Of a stretch of 64,000 bases of DNA, positions 63,680-64,000 are shown one piece after another. Location: NCBI GenBank assembly GCA_003001795.1, contig PVNI01000021.1:1-64000 (forward strand), given 5' to 3'. Under the pieces are notes generated by a model, which had not been told where the DNA came from, searched no databases, and was given only the letters and a program-made list of their open reading frames with translations. How positions within the stretch are numbered: the first letter of the stretch is position 1; every line of letters starts with the position of its first letter. The position numbers and the translations under genes were made by a program. Source of the stretch: Actinomadura viridilutea (GTDB taxonomy: Bacteria; Actinomycetota; Actinomycetes; Streptosporangiales; Streptosporangiaceae).

Positions 63680-64000
63680 CGCCCGCAGCCGACCGCAGGC
63701 CCGTGACGGCGCCGTCCGGACGCGGTGCGTGAGACCCGCGCGGGCGAAGCCCGCAGGGCACCGCACGAGCACGATTGCGACACCGCCGCCGTCGCGAGTC
63801 CGCGGGCGTGGCGGAGGCGGCCGGGACATCGTCCACCAGCGACCGCCGAGGAACACGGCCTCCGCCGCTTCCAAGCACACGGACGCCTCCGCTCCGGATG
63901 CACCGGGGCGGAGGCGTTTCGTCATGTCATGACAGCGGCATCGTGCGCGTCATCGATACCGCGGTGGCGCACGGTGTGGAGGCGACAGGTGTGGCGGCTT
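63680..64000. terminator. Right edge of the window with a hairpin terminator
   Basis: acgcctccgc (63883-63892) pairs with gcggaggcgt (63908-63917), followed by TTTC, about 200 bases after the DUF6504 gene. The rest of this stretch shows no supported gene. Confidence 0.6.

Overview
The window is chromosomal DNA from a high-GC Gram-positive actinobacterium. The evidence is the very high G+C with strong third-position GC bias, frequent GTG and TTG starts, the order rpmH-dnaA-dnaN-gnd-recF-DUF721-gyrB-gyrA-DUF3566-tRNA-Ile, four perfect actinobacterial parS sites, a sigma-R type promoter before trxB, an ECF42/DGPF pair and a LexA box of the actinobacterial type. My best guess is Streptosporangiales, Thermomonosporaceae (Actinomadura or a relative). 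That placement is inference, not something read off a marker gene.

Layout. 0-7.2 kb holds the edge of a membrane-protein gene, a dienelactone hydrolase, an IS5-type remnant, the sigma-R driven trxB-trxA operon, a GNAT acetyltransferase, a PLP aminotransferase and a D-Ala-D-Ala ligase-like gene. 7.2-12.1 kb is an eroded region with wrecks of IS5- and IS481-family transposases; intact parS sites survive in the otherwise decayed DNA. 12.1-18.8 kb is the leftward replication/segregation and membrane-insertion set parB-parA-rsmG, then jag-yidC-yidD-rnpA-rpmH, interrupted by a rightward DUF6458 gene. 18.8-21.5 kb is an unusually long rpmH-dnaA gap carrying about 0.4 kb direct repeats. 21.5-35.5 kb is dnaA, oriC, dnaN, gnd, recF, dciA (DUF721), gyrB, gyrA, a DUF3566 membrane protein and tRNA-Ile(GAT).

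36.2-40.5 kb is a branched-chain 2-oxoacid dehydrogenase operon (E1 alpha, E1 beta, E2) with a divergent Lrp-type regulator. 40.9-44.4 kb is accessory: two coupled unknown small genes divergent from an HTH regulator with an unusual C-terminal domain, then a second HTH regulator with an apparent frameshift at its start. 44.5-46.2 kb is a YCII/DGPF protein and its ECF42 sigma factor. 46.2-52.9 kb is the aerobic phenylacetate pathway: a TetR regulator divergent from paaZ-paaA-paaB-paaC-paaD-paaE.

53.2-61.7 kb is entirely leftward: a Cys-rich secreted or membrane-anchored protein, a tandemly duplicated unknown segment, a secreted beta-propeller with a palindromic operator, and a four-gene run comprising a cyclase-like/solute-binding/vWA membrane protein, an orphan solute-binding lipoprotein, an SRPBCC protein and a Nudix hydrolase. 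62.2-63.0 kb has no convincing gene but holds a dense cluster of DnaA boxes. The window ends with a short DUF6504 gene behind a perfect LexA box.

How the parts work together: oriC with DnaA, beta clamp, RecF, DciA-like protein and gyrase forms the replication-start block; ParA/ParB with the parS sites to its left forms the segregation block; the far-right DnaA-box cluster may buffer DnaA. The metabolic operons (bkd, paa) feed acyl-CoA metabolism and each has its own adjacent regulator. The best candidates for something undescribed are the cyclase-like/vWA/solute-binding gene pair at 57.9-61.7 kb, the three-gene HTH locus at 40.9-42.8 kb, the repeats beside dnaA and the tandem segment at 54.8-55.3 kb.
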